Shown here: one piece after another, positions 31,191-40,574 of the stretch | Position numbering within the stretch: position 1 is the stretch's first letter | How the letters are laid out: each line of letters opens with the position of its first letter | Assembly (NCBI RefSeq): GCF_003337575.1 | Contig: NZ_QPJM01000014.1 | Coordinates: 1 to 64,000, forward strand | Source of the DNA: Phyllobacterium bourgognense | Lineage (GTDB): Bacteria > Pseudomonadota > Alphaproteobacteria > Rhizobiales > Rhizobiaceae | Direction of reading: 5' to 3' | DNA: 64,000 bases | Position numbers and translations under genes: made by a program | Notes under the pieces: generated by a model | Databases searched by the model: none | The model's input: only the letters and a program-made list of their open reading frames with translations | Told to the model about the DNA's origin: nothing

Positions 31191-32051
31191 ATGCAAACGA
31201 AACTGGTCAAGACAGATGAGATCGAGCTGGCAACTGAAGCATTCGGCAATCCGGATGACCCGGCAATCCTGCTGATCATGGGTGCAATGGCCTCGATGCT
31301 GTGGTGGCCGAAAGAGTTCTGCCAGCGTCTCGCAGCCAAAGGCAGCTACGTCATTCGCTATGACAATCGTGATACGGGGCTTTCGACAAACTATCCGGCC
31401 GGCAAACCTGAATACAGCTTCGACGACATGACCGATGATGCGATCTGCGTGCTGGATGGCTACGGCATCTCGTCGGCGCATATCGTTGGGATGTCCATGG
31501 GAGGCATGATCGCACAACTTGTGGCATTGAAATATCCCGAACGATCGCGAACGCTGACACTGATAAGCACATCACCCGTCGGCGTTGATACCACTCATCT
31601 GCCCGGAATGACTGCCGCCTACGCAGAGCATTCCGCCAGCTACGCCGATCTCGATTGGTCAGATCGCATGCAGGTTATCGAGTTCATGCTTGCCGACGTC
31701 CGCGCGATTTCCAGTACGAGGCATTCGTTTGATGAGCAGAGTGCACGAGACTTTATCGCAACGGACTATGACCGTGCGCGGCGATTTGAAAGTGCAACCA
31801 ACCATTTCCTGATTTCCGGCGGAGACCAATGGAAGGACCAACTCACCGGCCTTCAACCGCCGCTTCTCGTCATTCACGGCACGTCTGATCCCATCTTTCC
31901 TGTCGAACATGGTCGCGAATTCATCAAGATCGTACTAAAGGCGCAGCTGGTTGAGATTGAAGGAGGTGGTCATGAACTGCATCCAGACGATTGGGACACA
32001 ATGCTCGAGGCGTTGATCGGGCACACAACGAGAAAAGAGAATACACGTTGA
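31191..32051 (+). CDS. alpha/beta hydrolase
   Basis: This 286-residue hydrolase has the nucleophile elbow GMSMGG, a late acid in HGTSDPIFP and a catalytic histidine in GGGHELHPDDW. The oxyanion region is LLIMGAMASMLWW. It resembles esterase/AclR-type alpha/beta hydrolases; the substrate is unknown. The ATG at 31191 has AGAGGG nine bases upstream and is favoured over the in-frame GTG at 31182. It begins 32 bases after the kinase stop and may belong to the same operon, perhaps deacylating or opening a lactone of the sugar. Confidence 0.75.
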   Translation: MQTKLVKTDEIELATEAFGNPDDPAILLIMGAMASMLWWPKEFCQRLAAKGSYVIRYDNRDTGLSTNYPAGKPEYSFDDMTDDAICVLDGYGISSAHIVGMSMGGMIAQLVALKYPERSRTLTLISTSPVGVDTTHLPGMTAAYAEHSASYADLDWSDRMQVIEFMLADVRAISSTRHSFDEQSARDFIATDYDRARRFESATNHFLISGGDQWKDQLTGLQPPLLVIHGTSDPIFPVEHGREFIKIVLKAQLVEIEGGGHELHPDDWDTMLEALIGHTTRKENTR

Positions 32052-32087
32052 TCGGTGAGATCCGGCACGCGGGCCCGAAGATTAAAA

Positions 32088-32612
32088 TTAGTCCAGTAGA
32101 TGCCTGAACGCTGCGACCACCTCTTCATAGACCTTGCGCTTGAAGGGAACGACGAGATCGGGCAATTGTGCCATTGGCTTCCACGCCCATTCGTCGAATT
32201 CGGCCGTATGACCGCCGGGAGGCGGGTTGATCGCAATTTCGGCTTCATTGCCGTCGAAGCGATAGGCGAACCATTTTTGTGTCTGACCGCGATATTTGCC
32301 TTTTAGCGCAACGCCAACAAGATGAGCAGGCAAATCGTAGTTGATCCAACTTGGCGCTTCGGCGAGGAGTGATACGGATTTCATACCTGTCTCCTCATAG
32401 AGTTCGCGCAAGGCCGCCGGTTCGGGATCTTCTCCTAGATCGATGCCGCCTTGCGGCATTTGCCATAGCTGCGTTGCACCATCCATTTCGTCATTGGCAG
32501 TGACGACGCGGTGCCCGGCCCAGACCAGACCTTGCCCGTTTAGCACCATGATACCAACGCAAGGCCGGTAGGGCAGGGATTCAGGATCGACAGGTTTCTT
32601 GTTCTTGCTCAT
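32088..32612 (-). CDS. rppH: RNA pyrophosphohydrolase
   Basis: This 174-residue Nudix hydrolase removes pyrophosphate from the 5' end of mRNAs and so triggers RNase E decay. The Nudix box begins [20 protein letters not shown] and continues with TGM, preceded by LWQMPQGG. The N-terminal [17 protein letters not shown] is typical of alphaproteobacterial RppH. It is the last gene of the minus-strand block envC-ctpA-deacetylase-rppH. Confidence 0.93.
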   Translation of the reverse strand: MSKNKKPVDPESLPYRPCVGIMVLNGQGLVWAGHRVVTANDEMDGATQLWQMPQGGIDLGEDPEPAALRELYEETGMKSVSLLAEAPSWINYDLPAHLVGVALKGKYRGQTQKWFAYRFDGNEAEIAINPPPGGHTAEFDEWAWKPMAQLPDLVVPFKRKVYEEVVAAFRHLLD

Positions 32613-32638
32613 GCGAAATACTCCGGGGCCACCGGGTG

Positions 32639-33778
32639 CTAACCTTTTTGCGGATCGCGGACAAGGGCGGAGATAGGAACGATCTCTATACCTCGGGCCT
32701 TCGCCTCATTGGTCCATGATGTGACCGCCTCCACTGTTACGTCGAAAGCGGAGCCCGTGGCGATGGCACTCCCCTTGGCACGGGCAATGCGCTCCAGCTC
32801 ATCAAGCTTCTTCAGAATGGTACCGCGATCCTGTGACGCATCAATCAACAGGTCGGCAGCGGCGAAGGGTGCGCCCTGTTGCGCGGCAATGCTATCGGAC
32901 TTGCTGCGCGCCGATGTGCCGTCGTCCAGATAGAGCAGGCCACGCTTGGCAACATCCTGAATAACAGTGGTCATCGCTTCTGGTTCAGCAGTGAAGCGCG
33001 CGCCCATATAGTTCATGACACCTGTATAGTTGGTGATACGGCCCATTGTCCGGTGTAGGTTTTCCAAAGTCGCCGCCGGGGACGCATCCACGGTCAGCGT
33101 GTTGCGTCCCGGGTTGACCCGCGGATAGTCGTAGGGTTCGAGCGGGATCTGCATCAGGACTTCATGGCCATCCTGACGTGCTGCCTGCATCCAGCGGAGA
33201 AGGCTGTTGCCTTCCGGCGAGAAGGCCAGTGTCACTTCGGGAGGCAGCGCCCGTATCGCCTGTTGGGACCCCGTTTGCGACAGGCCTAACCCCCCGATGA
33301 CAATGGCGACGCGAGCACCGCGCGTACCCGACCATGGCCGGGCATAGATATCGAGTGGGCGACGGCCATCGGGCGCAATCATGGGCAATGGCCCCTGCGG
33401 GCTTTGCTCCAGCATATCGGGTTCGGGGATATGAGCAGTGCGCGGATCCTGGGCGCGCCGCGCAGGATCGCCAACGACGATTACCTTGGGGCCGCCTTCA
33501 GGCGCCGTGACGATATTGCTTGGCTGGCTTTTACTGTCCTGGGCTCGGGCGGGGGGCGGGATAACGGTCGGTGTGGCTTCCGCAACCTGCGGCTTTGGCA
33601 GTTCAGGTGCGGGCCGTCGGAAGCCTTGATGGCTGGTGTAGGTGACGAACGAGGCAAGACCGAGGACGCAGACAATCGCAGCCGATGGCAATAGCCAGCG
33701 GATTGGCGATATCTTGTCAGATTTTGAGTCTGGCCGTTTGCCGTTTTGTCCCAGCGGCCGGTTGAGATCGGAGTTCAC
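32639..33778 (-). CDS. divergent polysaccharide deacetylase family protein
   Basis: This 379-residue protein has one N-terminal membrane segment (about residues 28-48), a Pro-rich linker and a C-terminal NodB-like barrel of the DUF610/YibQ family. Family motifs are [41 protein letters not shown] and [12 protein letters not shown]. Metal-site residues typical of true deacetylases are partly changed, so activity is uncertain. It is likely periplasmic and linked to cell-envelope maintenance by its constant neighbours ctpA and envC. Confidence 0.85.
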   Translation of the reverse strand: MNSDLNRPLGQNGKRPDSKSDKISPIRWLLPSAAIVCVLGLASFVTYTSHQGFRRPAPELPKPQVAEATPTVIPPPARAQDSKSQPSNIVTAPEGGPKVIVVGDPARRAQDPRTAHIPEPDMLEQSPQGPLPMIAPDGRRPLDIYARPWSGTRGARVAIVIGGLGLSQTGSQQAIRALPPEVTLAFSPEGNSLLRWMQAARQDGHEVLMQIPLEPYDYPRVNPGRNTLTVDASPAATLENLHRTMGRITNYTGVMNYMGARFTAEPEAMTTVIQDVAKRGLLYLDDGTSARSKSDSIAAQQGAPFAAADLLIDASQDRGTILKKLDELERIARAKGSAIATGSAFDVTVEAVTSWTNEAKARGIEIVPISALVRDPQKG

Positions 33779-33832
33779 GCGTTTTGGCCGCAGTGGATAT
33801 CAGGGAAGGAAACATGGTTGGGAAAATGAACC

Positions 33833-33870
33833 ATGGGGACCAGACTATAGGAGAAAAGTCCGGTCCCCAT
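33833..33870 (-). other. hairpin between ctpA and the deacetylase gene
   Basis: ATGGGGACC (33833-33841) pairs with GGTCCCCAT (33862-33870), and an inner GACT/AGTC pair extends the stem. It sits just after the ctpA stop codon. On the minus strand no T run follows, so partial termination or message protection is more likely than full termination. Confidence 0.6.
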
Positions 33871-33877
33871 TTTCATA

Positions 33878-35203
33878 TCAGTTAGGCACACCCTTCTTGG
33901 GATCAGCCGGGAAGGCTGCATTTGCCTGTTCGCCGCGCAGAAGCTTCAGCGCCTGGATCAGCTGCAGGTCGTCCTTCGGATCCGGCGGTACATAGGCGAT
34001 CGACCCGGAACCCTCGGCATCTTCTTGCACGCCTTTGATGTGACCCTTCAGGCTGGATTCACTCATTGGCTCCGCCTTGCCCTGAAGGTCGGCGGGAAGC
34101 GGCTGGTCGACAGCTATGTCCGGGACGATTCCCTTGCCCTGGATGGATTTTCCAGCAGGCGTGTAATAAAGCGCCGTCGTCAGACGCAATGCGCCGCTTT
34201 CGCCGAGCGGTATAATGGTCTGTACCGAACCCTTACCGAACGAGCGCGTGCCGAGGATCGTTCCACGGCGGTGATCCTGCAACGCGCCGGCTACGATTTC
34301 CGACGCACTGGCCGACCCGCCATTGATCAGGACGATCAGGGGCTTGCCATTGGTCAGATCACCAGGCCTTGCGTCGAACCGTGTGATATCCTGCGGATCG
34401 CGGCCACGTGTCGAGACAACCTCGCCCTTGTCGAGGAAAGCATCGGAGACGGCGACCGCCTGGTCGAGCAGACCACCGGGGTTCAAGCGCAGATCGAGCA
34501 CAAAGCCCTTGAGCTTGTCATCCGGGACCTTGCTCTGGATATCCTTGATTGCCTTCTGCAGGTCCTCGAAGGTCTGTTCGGTGAAGGAAATGACGCGGAC
34601 ATAACCTACGTCGTTATCGACCCGGGAGCGGACAGCTTTGACCTTGACCACGTCGCGGACAATGGTGAGCTTGATCGGCTTGTCGGCACCTTGACGAATG
34701 AGCGTCAGTTCGATTGGCGTGTTCACCTCACCGCGCATCTTGTCGACGGCGTCAGTAAGCGTCATGCCACGCACCTCAGTGCCGTCGATTTGCGAAATAT
34801 AGTCGCCCGCCAAGACGCCAGCCTTCGATGCCGGCGTGTCTTCGATGGGAGCGATGACCTTCACAAGTTCGTTTTCCATGGTGACTTCGATACCGAGGCC
34901 GCCGAATTCACCCTTGGTCTGAACGCGCATGTCCTGCGCCTGTTCGGCATTCATGTAGGATGAGTGTGGATCGAGCGAGGTCAGCATGCCGTTGATGGCG
35001 CTCTCGACCAGTTTTTTGTCGTCGGGTGGCGTGACATATTGGGCGCGGACGCGTTCGAAAATATCACCAAAAATTGATAGCTGTTTATAGGTATCGGTGC
35101 CCGCAGCTTCTGCAGCGGTTGTGGGCAGAGCTCCCTGCACAACGACCATTGCCGTCGCACCCAACAGGGCTCCGGCCATGAGAAGCGTTAGCCTACGTAT
35201 CAT
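33878..35203 (-). CDS. ctpA: carboxyl-terminal processing protease (S41)
   Basis: This 441-residue periplasmic serine protease has a signal peptide (MIRRLTLLMAGALLGATAMV), a PDZ domain around GLGIEVTMENELVKVIAP and a S41 catalytic domain. The Ser/Lys dyad is in GGSASASEIVAGAL and TRSFGKGSVQ. The ATG at 35203 follows GGAAGGACC; an in-frame extension upstream lies inside envC and lacks signal-peptide character. It overlaps envC by 11 bases. Alphaproteobacterial CtpA is linked to envelope integrity and turnover of murein hydrolases. Confidence 0.93.
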   Translation of the reverse strand: MIRRLTLLMAGALLGATAMVVVQGALPTTAAEAAGTDTYKQLSIFGDIFERVRAQYVTPPDDKKLVESAINGMLTSLDPHSSYMNAEQAQDMRVQTKGEFGGLGIEVTMENELVKVIAPIEDTPASKAGVLAGDYISQIDGTEVRGMTLTDAVDKMRGEVNTPIELTLIRQGADKPIKLTIVRDVVKVKAVRSRVDNDVGYVRVISFTEQTFEDLQKAIKDIQSKVPDDKLKGFVLDLRLNPGGLLDQAVAVSDAFLDKGEVVSTRGRDPQDITRFDARPGDLTNGKPLIVLINGGSASASEIVAGALQDHRRGTILGTRSFGKGSVQTIIPLGESGALRLTTALYYTPAGKSIQGKGIVPDIAVDQPLPADLQGKAEPMSESSLKGHIKGVQEDAEGSGSIAYVPPDPKDDLQLIQALKLLRGEQANAAFPADPKKGVPN

Positions 35204-36563
35204 TTGCGGTCCTTCCAGCAAGCCTTTCCGCCCACCAGGGAGCGGGATTAACAGGTTTTGTATCCTTCCGGAACTCAATGTAAAGCATTGGAGCTCCATT
35301 TCCCATCGGAACAGGTGCGGTACTCGCAATAAGTTGCTTGTTCATCACACCGACCGGTTCTCCAGCCAGTACAAACTGGTTCTGAGAGACGTTGATTTTA
35401 TTCATTCCCGCCAAGACAACATGATATCCATTGCCCGCGTCAAGTATCAAGAGTTGACCGTATGACCTGAATGCGCCCGCATAAAGGACTACGGCGTCGA
35501 CCGGTGAGGTAATCGTGGCACCTGGAGCGGTCGCGAGCGTGTCACCCTGAACCGTGCCGCCTACGCCGTCATCGTCGCCGAAATTCTTTACCAGCTTGCC
35601 TGCTGCTGGCATGGAAAGATGGCCTTTCAGCGACGCAAAATTGACCTGTGCCGAAAGGCGGCTTTGGTTGGAGGCGAAATCATCGGCACGTTGCTGGCTT
35701 GCGGCCATCTTCTGTTGCTCCTGTGCACTCGCAGCTTCGGCAGCCTTCTTGACCTCCTGCATGTCCTTTTCCATGGTGGTAATCAGATCACGCAGCGACG
35801 TGGCGCGCTTGGCGAGGTCCTCGGCATGCTGTTGCTCGGCGAGTCGCGTTTCTTCAGAGGCGGTTTGCATTTTTTGCTTCTCAGCCAGCAGCAGATCAAG
35901 TCGTGCCTTTTCTTCCGCCTGCCCTGAAAGTGCGGCGGTCAGACGGCTCCGTTCCTCGTCAATCGAGGTCTTGACGCGGGTTAGGTCCTTGAGATCTGCA
36001 ATCAGGGTTTCGGTTTGCTGACGCATTTCGGGAACAACAGCACCGAGAAGAACCGCGCTTCGCACCGATGCGAGGGCATCATCAGGACGAACTAGAATTG
36101 CCGGCGGCGGATTAAGGCCCATGCGCTGCAAGGCTGCCAGCACTTCGGCGAGCGCACCACGCCGGGATTTCAGCGATGTCTTTATGCTATCTTCCCGTTC
36201 GCGCAGACCGGCGAGCTTGTCGCTGAAGCCGGTTATATCCTCACTCAACTTTTTCTCGGTCTTGGCCGACTGGATGAGTGCGGCGGTTATCGTGGTTTGA
36301 TCCTTTTTGAGCGCTGCGATTTCATTGTCCAGCGCCGTGACACGCTCCGAGGACAGCGATATCTGCCCGGTCAGGTCTTCAAGTTCCTTGGCAGTTTGCG
36401 CGCGCTTTGCATCCAAAGGTTCCGGAGCCGGTTGCAAGCCATTTTCTTGCGCTTGAACAAACGATGGAATGACTGACATGCCGGCCAAGGCTACAATCAG
36501 GAAAACGACATGTGAGAATGTGCGTTTGACTTTCAGTGTTGCCTTTAATGCCTCAAATTTCAT
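35193..36563 (-). CDS. EnvC-type murein hydrolase activator
   Basis: This 456-residue exported protein has a signal segment (about residues 17-38), a long coiled coil (about 50-300) and a C-terminal LytM/M23 domain. The zinc ligands are not conserved: the HxxxD region reads GKLVKNFGDDDG and the HxH position reads YIEFR. It therefore should activate an amidase rather than cut peptidoglycan. This matches EnvC, which activates amidases at the septum. It is the first gene of the block with ctpA. Confidence 0.88.
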   Translation of the reverse strand: MKFEALKATLKVKRTFSHVVFLIVALAGMSVIPSFVQAQENGLQPAPEPLDAKRAQTAKELEDLTGQISLSSERVTALDNEIAALKKDQTTITAALIQSAKTEKKLSEDITGFSDKLAGLREREDSIKTSLKSRRGALAEVLAALQRMGLNPPPAILVRPDDALASVRSAVLLGAVVPEMRQQTETLIADLKDLTRVKTSIDEERSRLTAALSGQAEEKARLDLLLAEKQKMQTASEETRLAEQQHAEDLAKRATSLRDLITTMEKDMQEVKKAAEAASAQEQQKMAASQQRADDFASNQSRLSAQVNFASLKGHLSMPAAGKLVKNFGDDDGVGGTVQGDTLATAPGATITSPVDAVVLYAGAFRSYGQLLILDAGNGYHVVLAGMNKINVSQNQFVLAGEPVGVMNKQLIASTAPVPMGNGAPMLYIEFRKDTKPVNPAPWWAERLAGRTANDT

Positions 36564-36850
36564 TGCTGGACCGGACTAGAGCGATGGTTTGATCCCGACT
36601 TTAGGAAGACTTCGATTAATGAAGTATTAACCATAAACCAGCCGCGTCGAAAGTCGGATGATTTAGCATTCATGGACGTGGCGGAATTACGGCGCTCCGA
36701 TAGTCGCATTGACCTTTGGTCGATGCTTCTTGACGTGGATACTGTCCAAGGGGATGGAATTCGCTCCAACATATCTATATTTAGGTGGTGGCTGCATCTG
36801 CAAAATCACTCAGTGATATTGGGCATCCGGATGTGGCATCCCCTTCACCA

Positions 36851-37582
36851 ATGGTTCTCAACATGACCGATTTGACGATCGTAATCCCATGCTACAACGA
36901 GTCCGGCAACATCGGAAACCTGGTGAGGGAAATTAATACGGCGCTCTTATCCGGCCCATCCTATGAAATCATTGTGGTCGATGACGGGTCCGCTGATGGA
37001 TCGGCGCAGGAAGCAGCAGCGGCCGGCGACCACATCCGTGTGCTGTGCCACAAAAAACGCACCGGCAAATCACGCGCCTTGATCAGTGGCTTTCGGGCGG
37101 CCCAAGGCCGGTGGATTGCGACGCTGGATGGCGATGGCCAGAATGACCCGATGGATATTGCGCGATTGTGGCCTCGCCTTGAGCGCGCATCTCCGGCGCT
37201 TTTCGCGGGTGTAAGGAAACGGCGTAACGATGGTATCGTCAAACTGTTGACTTCAAGATCCGCCAATTTCGTGCGCAAACGGCTGCTGAAGGATGATTGC
37301 CGGGATGCGGGCTGCGGTTTCAAGATTCTTCCGGCTGTAGTAGCGCAAAGTCTGCCCTATTTCGACAACATGCATCGGTTTATTCCGGCTTTGTCGCAAC
37401 GGGCCGGGCTGCCAGTAATCGAGGTCGACGTCGAGGACCGGCCAAGACTGGCCGGCGTATCGAAATATGGTTTTTTTGACCGCGCCGCGGTGGCGTTTCT
37501 TGATACAGTCGGCGTTTTCTGGCTCATCCGCCGCTATTCTGATCCGGTATCGGTAACCGAGATGAATAGCGCTGGAAGCTAA
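36851..37582 (+). CDS. family 2 glycosyltransferase (polyprenyl-phosphate sugar synthase-like)
   Basis: This protein of about 243 residues is a cytosolic or membrane-associated GT-A transferase. Motifs are TIVIPCYNESGNIG, IIVVDDGSADGS and TLDGDGQNDP (the DxD-like site). It resembles dolichol/undecaprenyl-phosphate mannosyltransferases and may charge a lipid carrier with a sugar. The start is uncertain: ATG 36851 or 36863 gives the normal N-terminus, while an in-frame GTG at 36785 adds 22 residues. The 287 bases upstream (36564-36850) hold nothing else recognised. Its 3' end overlaps the convergent GT39 gene by 59 bases. Confidence 0.85.
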   Translation: MVLNMTDLTIVIPCYNESGNIGNLVREINTALLSGPSYEIIVVDDGSADGSAQEAAAAGDHIRVLCHKKRTGKSRALISGFRAAQGRWIATLDGDGQNDPMDIARLWPRLERASPALFAGVRKRRNDGIVKLLTSRSANFVRKRLLKDDCRDAGCGFKILPAVVAQSLPYFDNMHRFIPALSQRAGLPVIEVDVEDRPRLAGVSKYGFFDRAAVAFLDTVGVFWLIRRYSDPVSVTEMNSAGS

Positions 37583-38990
37583 AGGTTCGCAATTCACCAT
37601 TGAAGTTTCGCACTCGCGCGGTCACCCGTGTTACCGGTCCGATCGGCTGTGCGTCGGTGGGTAATCGCGCTAGTGCTTCTTCGCCAGGGTCGTCATTACC
37701 CTGCCAGACCAGAACAATATCCGAGGCTTCGCCCCGTTCAGGCGGCCAATGCAAGAGCGCTGCCACATTGCCCGCATCATCCTGACGGTTGGACGCGATC
37801 CTCGCAGGCGTGGGATTCTGTGCGCGGATCGCATCGGCTACGCCGTCGAAGGGAAAATTGAATCGAGGGGTGCCGAACAGGGCAATCATTGCGACTGCCA
37901 GGGGGGCAAGGATGTACATTGCGCCTGATATGACCAGTACATTGCGTGCGCCAAGTACCTGCGGCAAAGAAAGCGCCAAAAGGATCGCAGTTGGTGCCAG
38001 AATCGGGGCCATATAGCGCTCTGCGACGGAATGGTAATCGGCAATGAAAACCAATACGGCAAAGGCGCCAAGGCCGATCAGTATCGTGCGAAGCAGGAGC
38101 TTGCGGACATCCGCGCCGCCATCCGGCGGGGGACGTGGATGATCGCGACTCCGACCAATCCAGAAGATTATGAGCGCAGGGCCAGCCCACAGGAAAGTTG
38201 AAATCAGGAGGCTGGCTAGCCCGTCGATCCCTACCCGCGGAAGATCGAATGATTCCAGGTAGCCGATGGCCTGCGCAAGCTTATGCATTCTGCCGGCTGT
38301 CGCCGCCAAGGGTGCGTTGAGGGAAGCGACAATGACGGGTGTAAAAGCGGCAATGAAAATAGCAATCGAGATCCAGATCCGCCGCTCGAACAATTGACGG
38401 CGAATTGGTGCAGTCATCGCCGCGGCGATGAAGAAGCTGACCAGAAAAATGAAGAAGTTATATTTGGCCAAGGCCCCGATTGCCGCCCAGATACCAAACC
38501 AGATGTATGCCCGCGTACCCTTCCCCTCACGCAACAGGGCAAAGGCATGAACGATGCCGATTGATGCGGAAATAACGAGAATAGTATGTGCTGTAGTCTG
38601 GATGGACATCCAGACGATCTGCGGCAGAAACGCCGACGCAGTTAATGCTAGTACGCCTGCGCGGTCACCACCCAGTCGGCGCGCAGTATCGAAACTAAGC
38701 CAGTGATAGAGCCCAAGCAGGGAAAGGCGCACCAGAGCGACAGCAAGAACCCAGTTCCAACCAGTTAGTTCGAGCGCGAGTCGCACCAGCCAATTGTACA
38801 TTGGCGGATGCGAGTTGCCATAGTTCCAAGCGAACGCAACTTCGCCAACGAATTGCGCCTCATCAATTTCCATAAACCGTGAAAGAAAGAGGCGCAGTAC
38901 TAAAATGGCAAGGATGTACAGAACGATTGCACGCGGAGCGAGGCGCGCAAGTTTTGACCAATTGATTGGTGGGCCATCAAGTGAGGCCAT
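37524..38990 (-). CDS. family 39 glycosyltransferase (ArnT/PMT-like)
   Basis: This 488-residue integral membrane protein has about ten to twelve membrane segments. It has the first-loop acidic motif FMEIDEAQFVGE and YGNSHPPMYNW, typical of PMT/ArnT transferases that move a sugar from a polyprenyl-phosphate donor to lipid A or protein on the periplasmic side. The ATG at 38990 is used; a GTG at 39011 in frame adds seven residues. Pairing with the GT2 gene makes functional sense, since one would make the donor and the other would use it. The two genes overlap tail to tail. Confidence 0.85.
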   Translation of the reverse strand: MASLDGPPINWSKLARLAPRAIVLYILAILVLRLFLSRFMEIDEAQFVGEVAFAWNYGNSHPPMYNWLVRLALELTGWNWVLAVALVRLSLLGLYHWLSFDTARRLGGDRAGVLALTASAFLPQIVWMSIQTTAHTILVISASIGIVHAFALLREGKGTRAYIWFGIWAAIGALAKYNFFIFLVSFFIAAAMTAPIRRQLFERRIWISIAIFIAAFTPVIVASLNAPLAATAGRMHKLAQAIGYLESFDLPRVGIDGLASLLISTFLWAGPALIIFWIGRSRDHPRPPPDGGADVRKLLLRTILIGLGAFAVLVFIADYHSVAERYMAPILAPTAILLALSLPQVLGARNVLVISGAMYILAPLAVAMIALFGTPRFNFPFDGVADAIRAQNPTPARIASNRQDDAGNVAALLHWPPERGEASDIVLVWQGNDDPGEEALARLPTDAQPIGPVTRVTARVRNFNGELRTFSFQRYSSRLPIPDQNSGG

Positions 38991-39090
38991 GCTGAAATTT
39001 CGCCAGAACACCCTTGGCTCCCACGCTTCATATAGCGTGACCTACTACAAAAATTGAGTTTGCCGCAATCCCAGGCAGGTGCTCTAAAAA

Positions 39091-39127
39091 CACAAAAACC
39101 GCCGGTACGAAACCGGCGGTTTTTGTG
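39091..39127. terminator. strong bidirectional terminator
   Basis: CACAAAAACCGCCGGT (39091-39106) and ACCGGCGGTTTTTGTG (39112-39127) are perfect 16-base inverted repeats with a five-base loop, A-rich on one side and T-rich on the other. It lies after the DUF1328 gene stop and upstream of the GT39 gene, both on the minus strand, so it insulates them. Confidence 0.92.
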
Positions 39128-39138
39128 ATTTGCCGCAG

Positions 39139-39303
39139 CTAAGCGCGGCGTATGATACTGGCGATCAACGAGATCAGCAGCAGCGCCAGGAACACATAGA
39201 AAATGATCTGGGCGATGCCCGCCGAGGCACCGGCAATACCGCCGAACCCTAACGCTCCTGCCACAAGTGCTATGATCAGAAAAATTACAGCATAATAAAG
39301 CAT
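39139..39303 (-). CDS. DUF1328 small membrane protein (YtjA type)
   Basis: This 54-residue protein consists of two membrane helices. It begins [20 protein letters not shown], has the [20 protein letters not shown] motif of DUF1328, and ends IRRA. The ATG at 39303 has GGGAGATG upstream. A perfect EcfG-type promoter stands 30 bases before the start, so it should be induced by general stress. Function is unknown; homologues are common stress-linked small membrane proteins. Confidence 0.9.
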   Translation of the reverse strand: MLYYAVIFLIIALVAGALGFGGIAGASAGIAQIIFYVFLALLLISLIASIIRRA

Positions 39304-39332
39304 TTATCATCTCCCTGTCTTGTCGGATTCAA

Positions 39333-39357
39333 AACGGCCAAGACGCCCTTTTGTTCC
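39333..39357 (-). promoter_or_regulatory. EcfG-type promoter of the DUF1328 gene
   Basis: On the minus strand GGAAC (39357-39353), 16 bases and CGTT (39336-39333) match the general stress sigma factor consensus exactly. The DUF1328 ATG is 30 bases downstream. Confidence 0.8.
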
Positions 39358-39379
39358 CGAGGCAGGAGGTTGACCCGCT

Positions 39380-40174
39380 CTATGCTTTGGCTTTGCTGCT
39401 TTCTTTGAAGAACAGTGCCTGGGTGATTAATGCCTTCACCATATCAGGGTTGAACGGTTTGGTGACAAGGAATGTGGGTTCCGGCCGTTCTCCTGTCAGC
39501 AACCTTTCGGGGAAGGCGGTGATGAAAATAACGGGAACGGCATCCTGGCTGAGAATGTTGTTCACCGCGTCGATACCGGAGCTTCCGTCTGCAAGCTGGA
39601 TATCTGCCAGAATCATGCTCGGATGGGTGGCGGAGTAAATCTTGAGCGCCTCGTCGCGCGTGCGCGCAATGCCGACTACGCGGTGCCCGAGCGTCTGGAC
39701 CATGTGCTCGATATCCATGGCGATCAAAGGTTCGTCCTCAATAATCAGAATGTCGGTTGCGATCTGTTTCGAAATGCCGACGGATGCTTCATCCAACAGC
39801 CCGTAAAGTTCGCTATCCGTCACTTCTAGAATTTCCATCGTCTCTGACTGGCTGAAACCTTCAAGGCTGATCAGCAGGAAGGCCTGGCGGGCTTTCGGCG
39901 CGATGGCAGTAAGGTTGGCCGCTGCGTGTCGCTCCCAGCCGAACTCGGATTTCAGTTCGAGAGGCCGGACATTGACGGAGTTGAAATGTTTGATCAGCAG
40001 CTTGTAGAGGCTAGCACGATCGGAGCCTGCTTGAGGGAAAAGGGAAACGTCGGTGATGAGAATTTCAAGCGTCGCCGCAACATAGGCATCGCCGGAAGAT
40101 TGCGAGCCGGTGATAGCGCGAGCGAAACGGCGAAGATATGGCAGATGAGGGGCTATCCGGGTGGACAATGACAT
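39380..40174 (-). CDS. phyR: general stress response regulator PhyR
   Basis: This 264-residue protein joins an N-terminal sigma-factor-like domain (about 1-135) to a C-terminal receiver (about 140-260). The phosphoacceptor is Asp191 in MILADIQLADG, with acidic pair Glu146-Asp147 and Lys239 in VTKPF. When phosphorylated, the sigma-like domain binds NepR and frees EcfG. The ATG at 40174 gives the typical start MSLSTRIAPHLPYLRRFARA. It is divergent from nepR-ecfG. Confidence 0.96.
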   Translation of the reverse strand: MSLSTRIAPHLPYLRRFARAITGSQSSGDAYVAATLEILITDVSLFPQAGSDRASLYKLLIKHFNSVNVRPLELKSEFGWERHAAANLTAIAPKARQAFLLISLEGFSQSETMEILEVTDSELYGLLDEASVGISKQIATDILIIEDEPLIAMDIEHMVQTLGHRVVGIARTRDEALKIYSATHPSMILADIQLADGSSGIDAVNNILSQDAVPVIFITAFPERLLTGERPEPTFLVTKPFNPDMVKALITQALFFKESSKAKA

Positions 40175-40228
40175 TATAGTGATTTCCCTGTTTCGGGTGG
40201 GGTACTGAGGCGTGGTGAGTTCCTTCCT

Positions 40229-40255
40229 GAAACACTTTCGCAAAAAAAAAGTTCC
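40229..40255 (-). promoter_or_regulatory. EcfG-type promoter of phyR
   Basis: On the minus strand GGAAC (40255-40251) is followed by 16 bases and TGTT, keeping the GTT core of the -10 (40233 and neighbours). The -35 forms an inverted repeat with a second GGAAC at 40263-40267 facing nepR (AAGTTCC and GGAACTT). The nepR-side -35 lacks a good CGTT at the right distance. Confidence 0.6.
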
Positions 40256-40359
40256 CTGTAACGGAACTTTCTTCTTTGTCAGGAATTGTCATCATTAATG
40301 TGCCTTGGGTACAGGCTCTATTCATACTACAGCGACGAACCACCAGCAAAGATCAGACA

Positions 40360-40563
40360 ATGAACGCCAAAAAGAATTCTATTGACGCTCCTGAAAAGGT
40401 GCGAGTTCGTCGCCGCGACATCAAGAATGCTGAAACAGAAATTGGTCTGAAGTTACGCGCGCTTTACGCATCGGTGCAGGAGGAAGAAATACCGGCTCGT
40501 TTTCTCGATCTTCTTGAAAAGCTTGATGAGGCTGAACGCAATCATACGCAATCATCCAAATAA
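40360..40563 (+). CDS. nepR: anti-sigma factor NepR
   Basis: This 67-residue protein binds and silences EcfG until phosphorylated PhyR takes it away. The two conserved helices are visible: IGLKLRALYASVQEEEIP and ARFLDLLEKLDEAER. The ATG at 40360 gives a normal length. It lies 11 bases before ecfG, so the two are cotranscribed and probably made in balance. Confidence 0.93.
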   Translation: MNAKKNSIDAPEKVRVRRRDIKNAETEIGLKLRALYASVQEEEIPARFLDLLEKLDEAERNHTQSSK

Positions 40564-40574
40564 CAGGCTGTTGA

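Noticed and set aside
36672-36866. Short open frame before the GT2 gene
   Set aside because: No ribosome site and no family resemblance; it overlaps the GT2 start region.
40263-40290. Plus-strand EcfG promoter for nepR-ecfG
   Set aside because: GGAAC is present and forms an inverted repeat with the phyR -35, but no CGTT or GTT core is found 16-17 bases downstream, so only the phyR side is listed.
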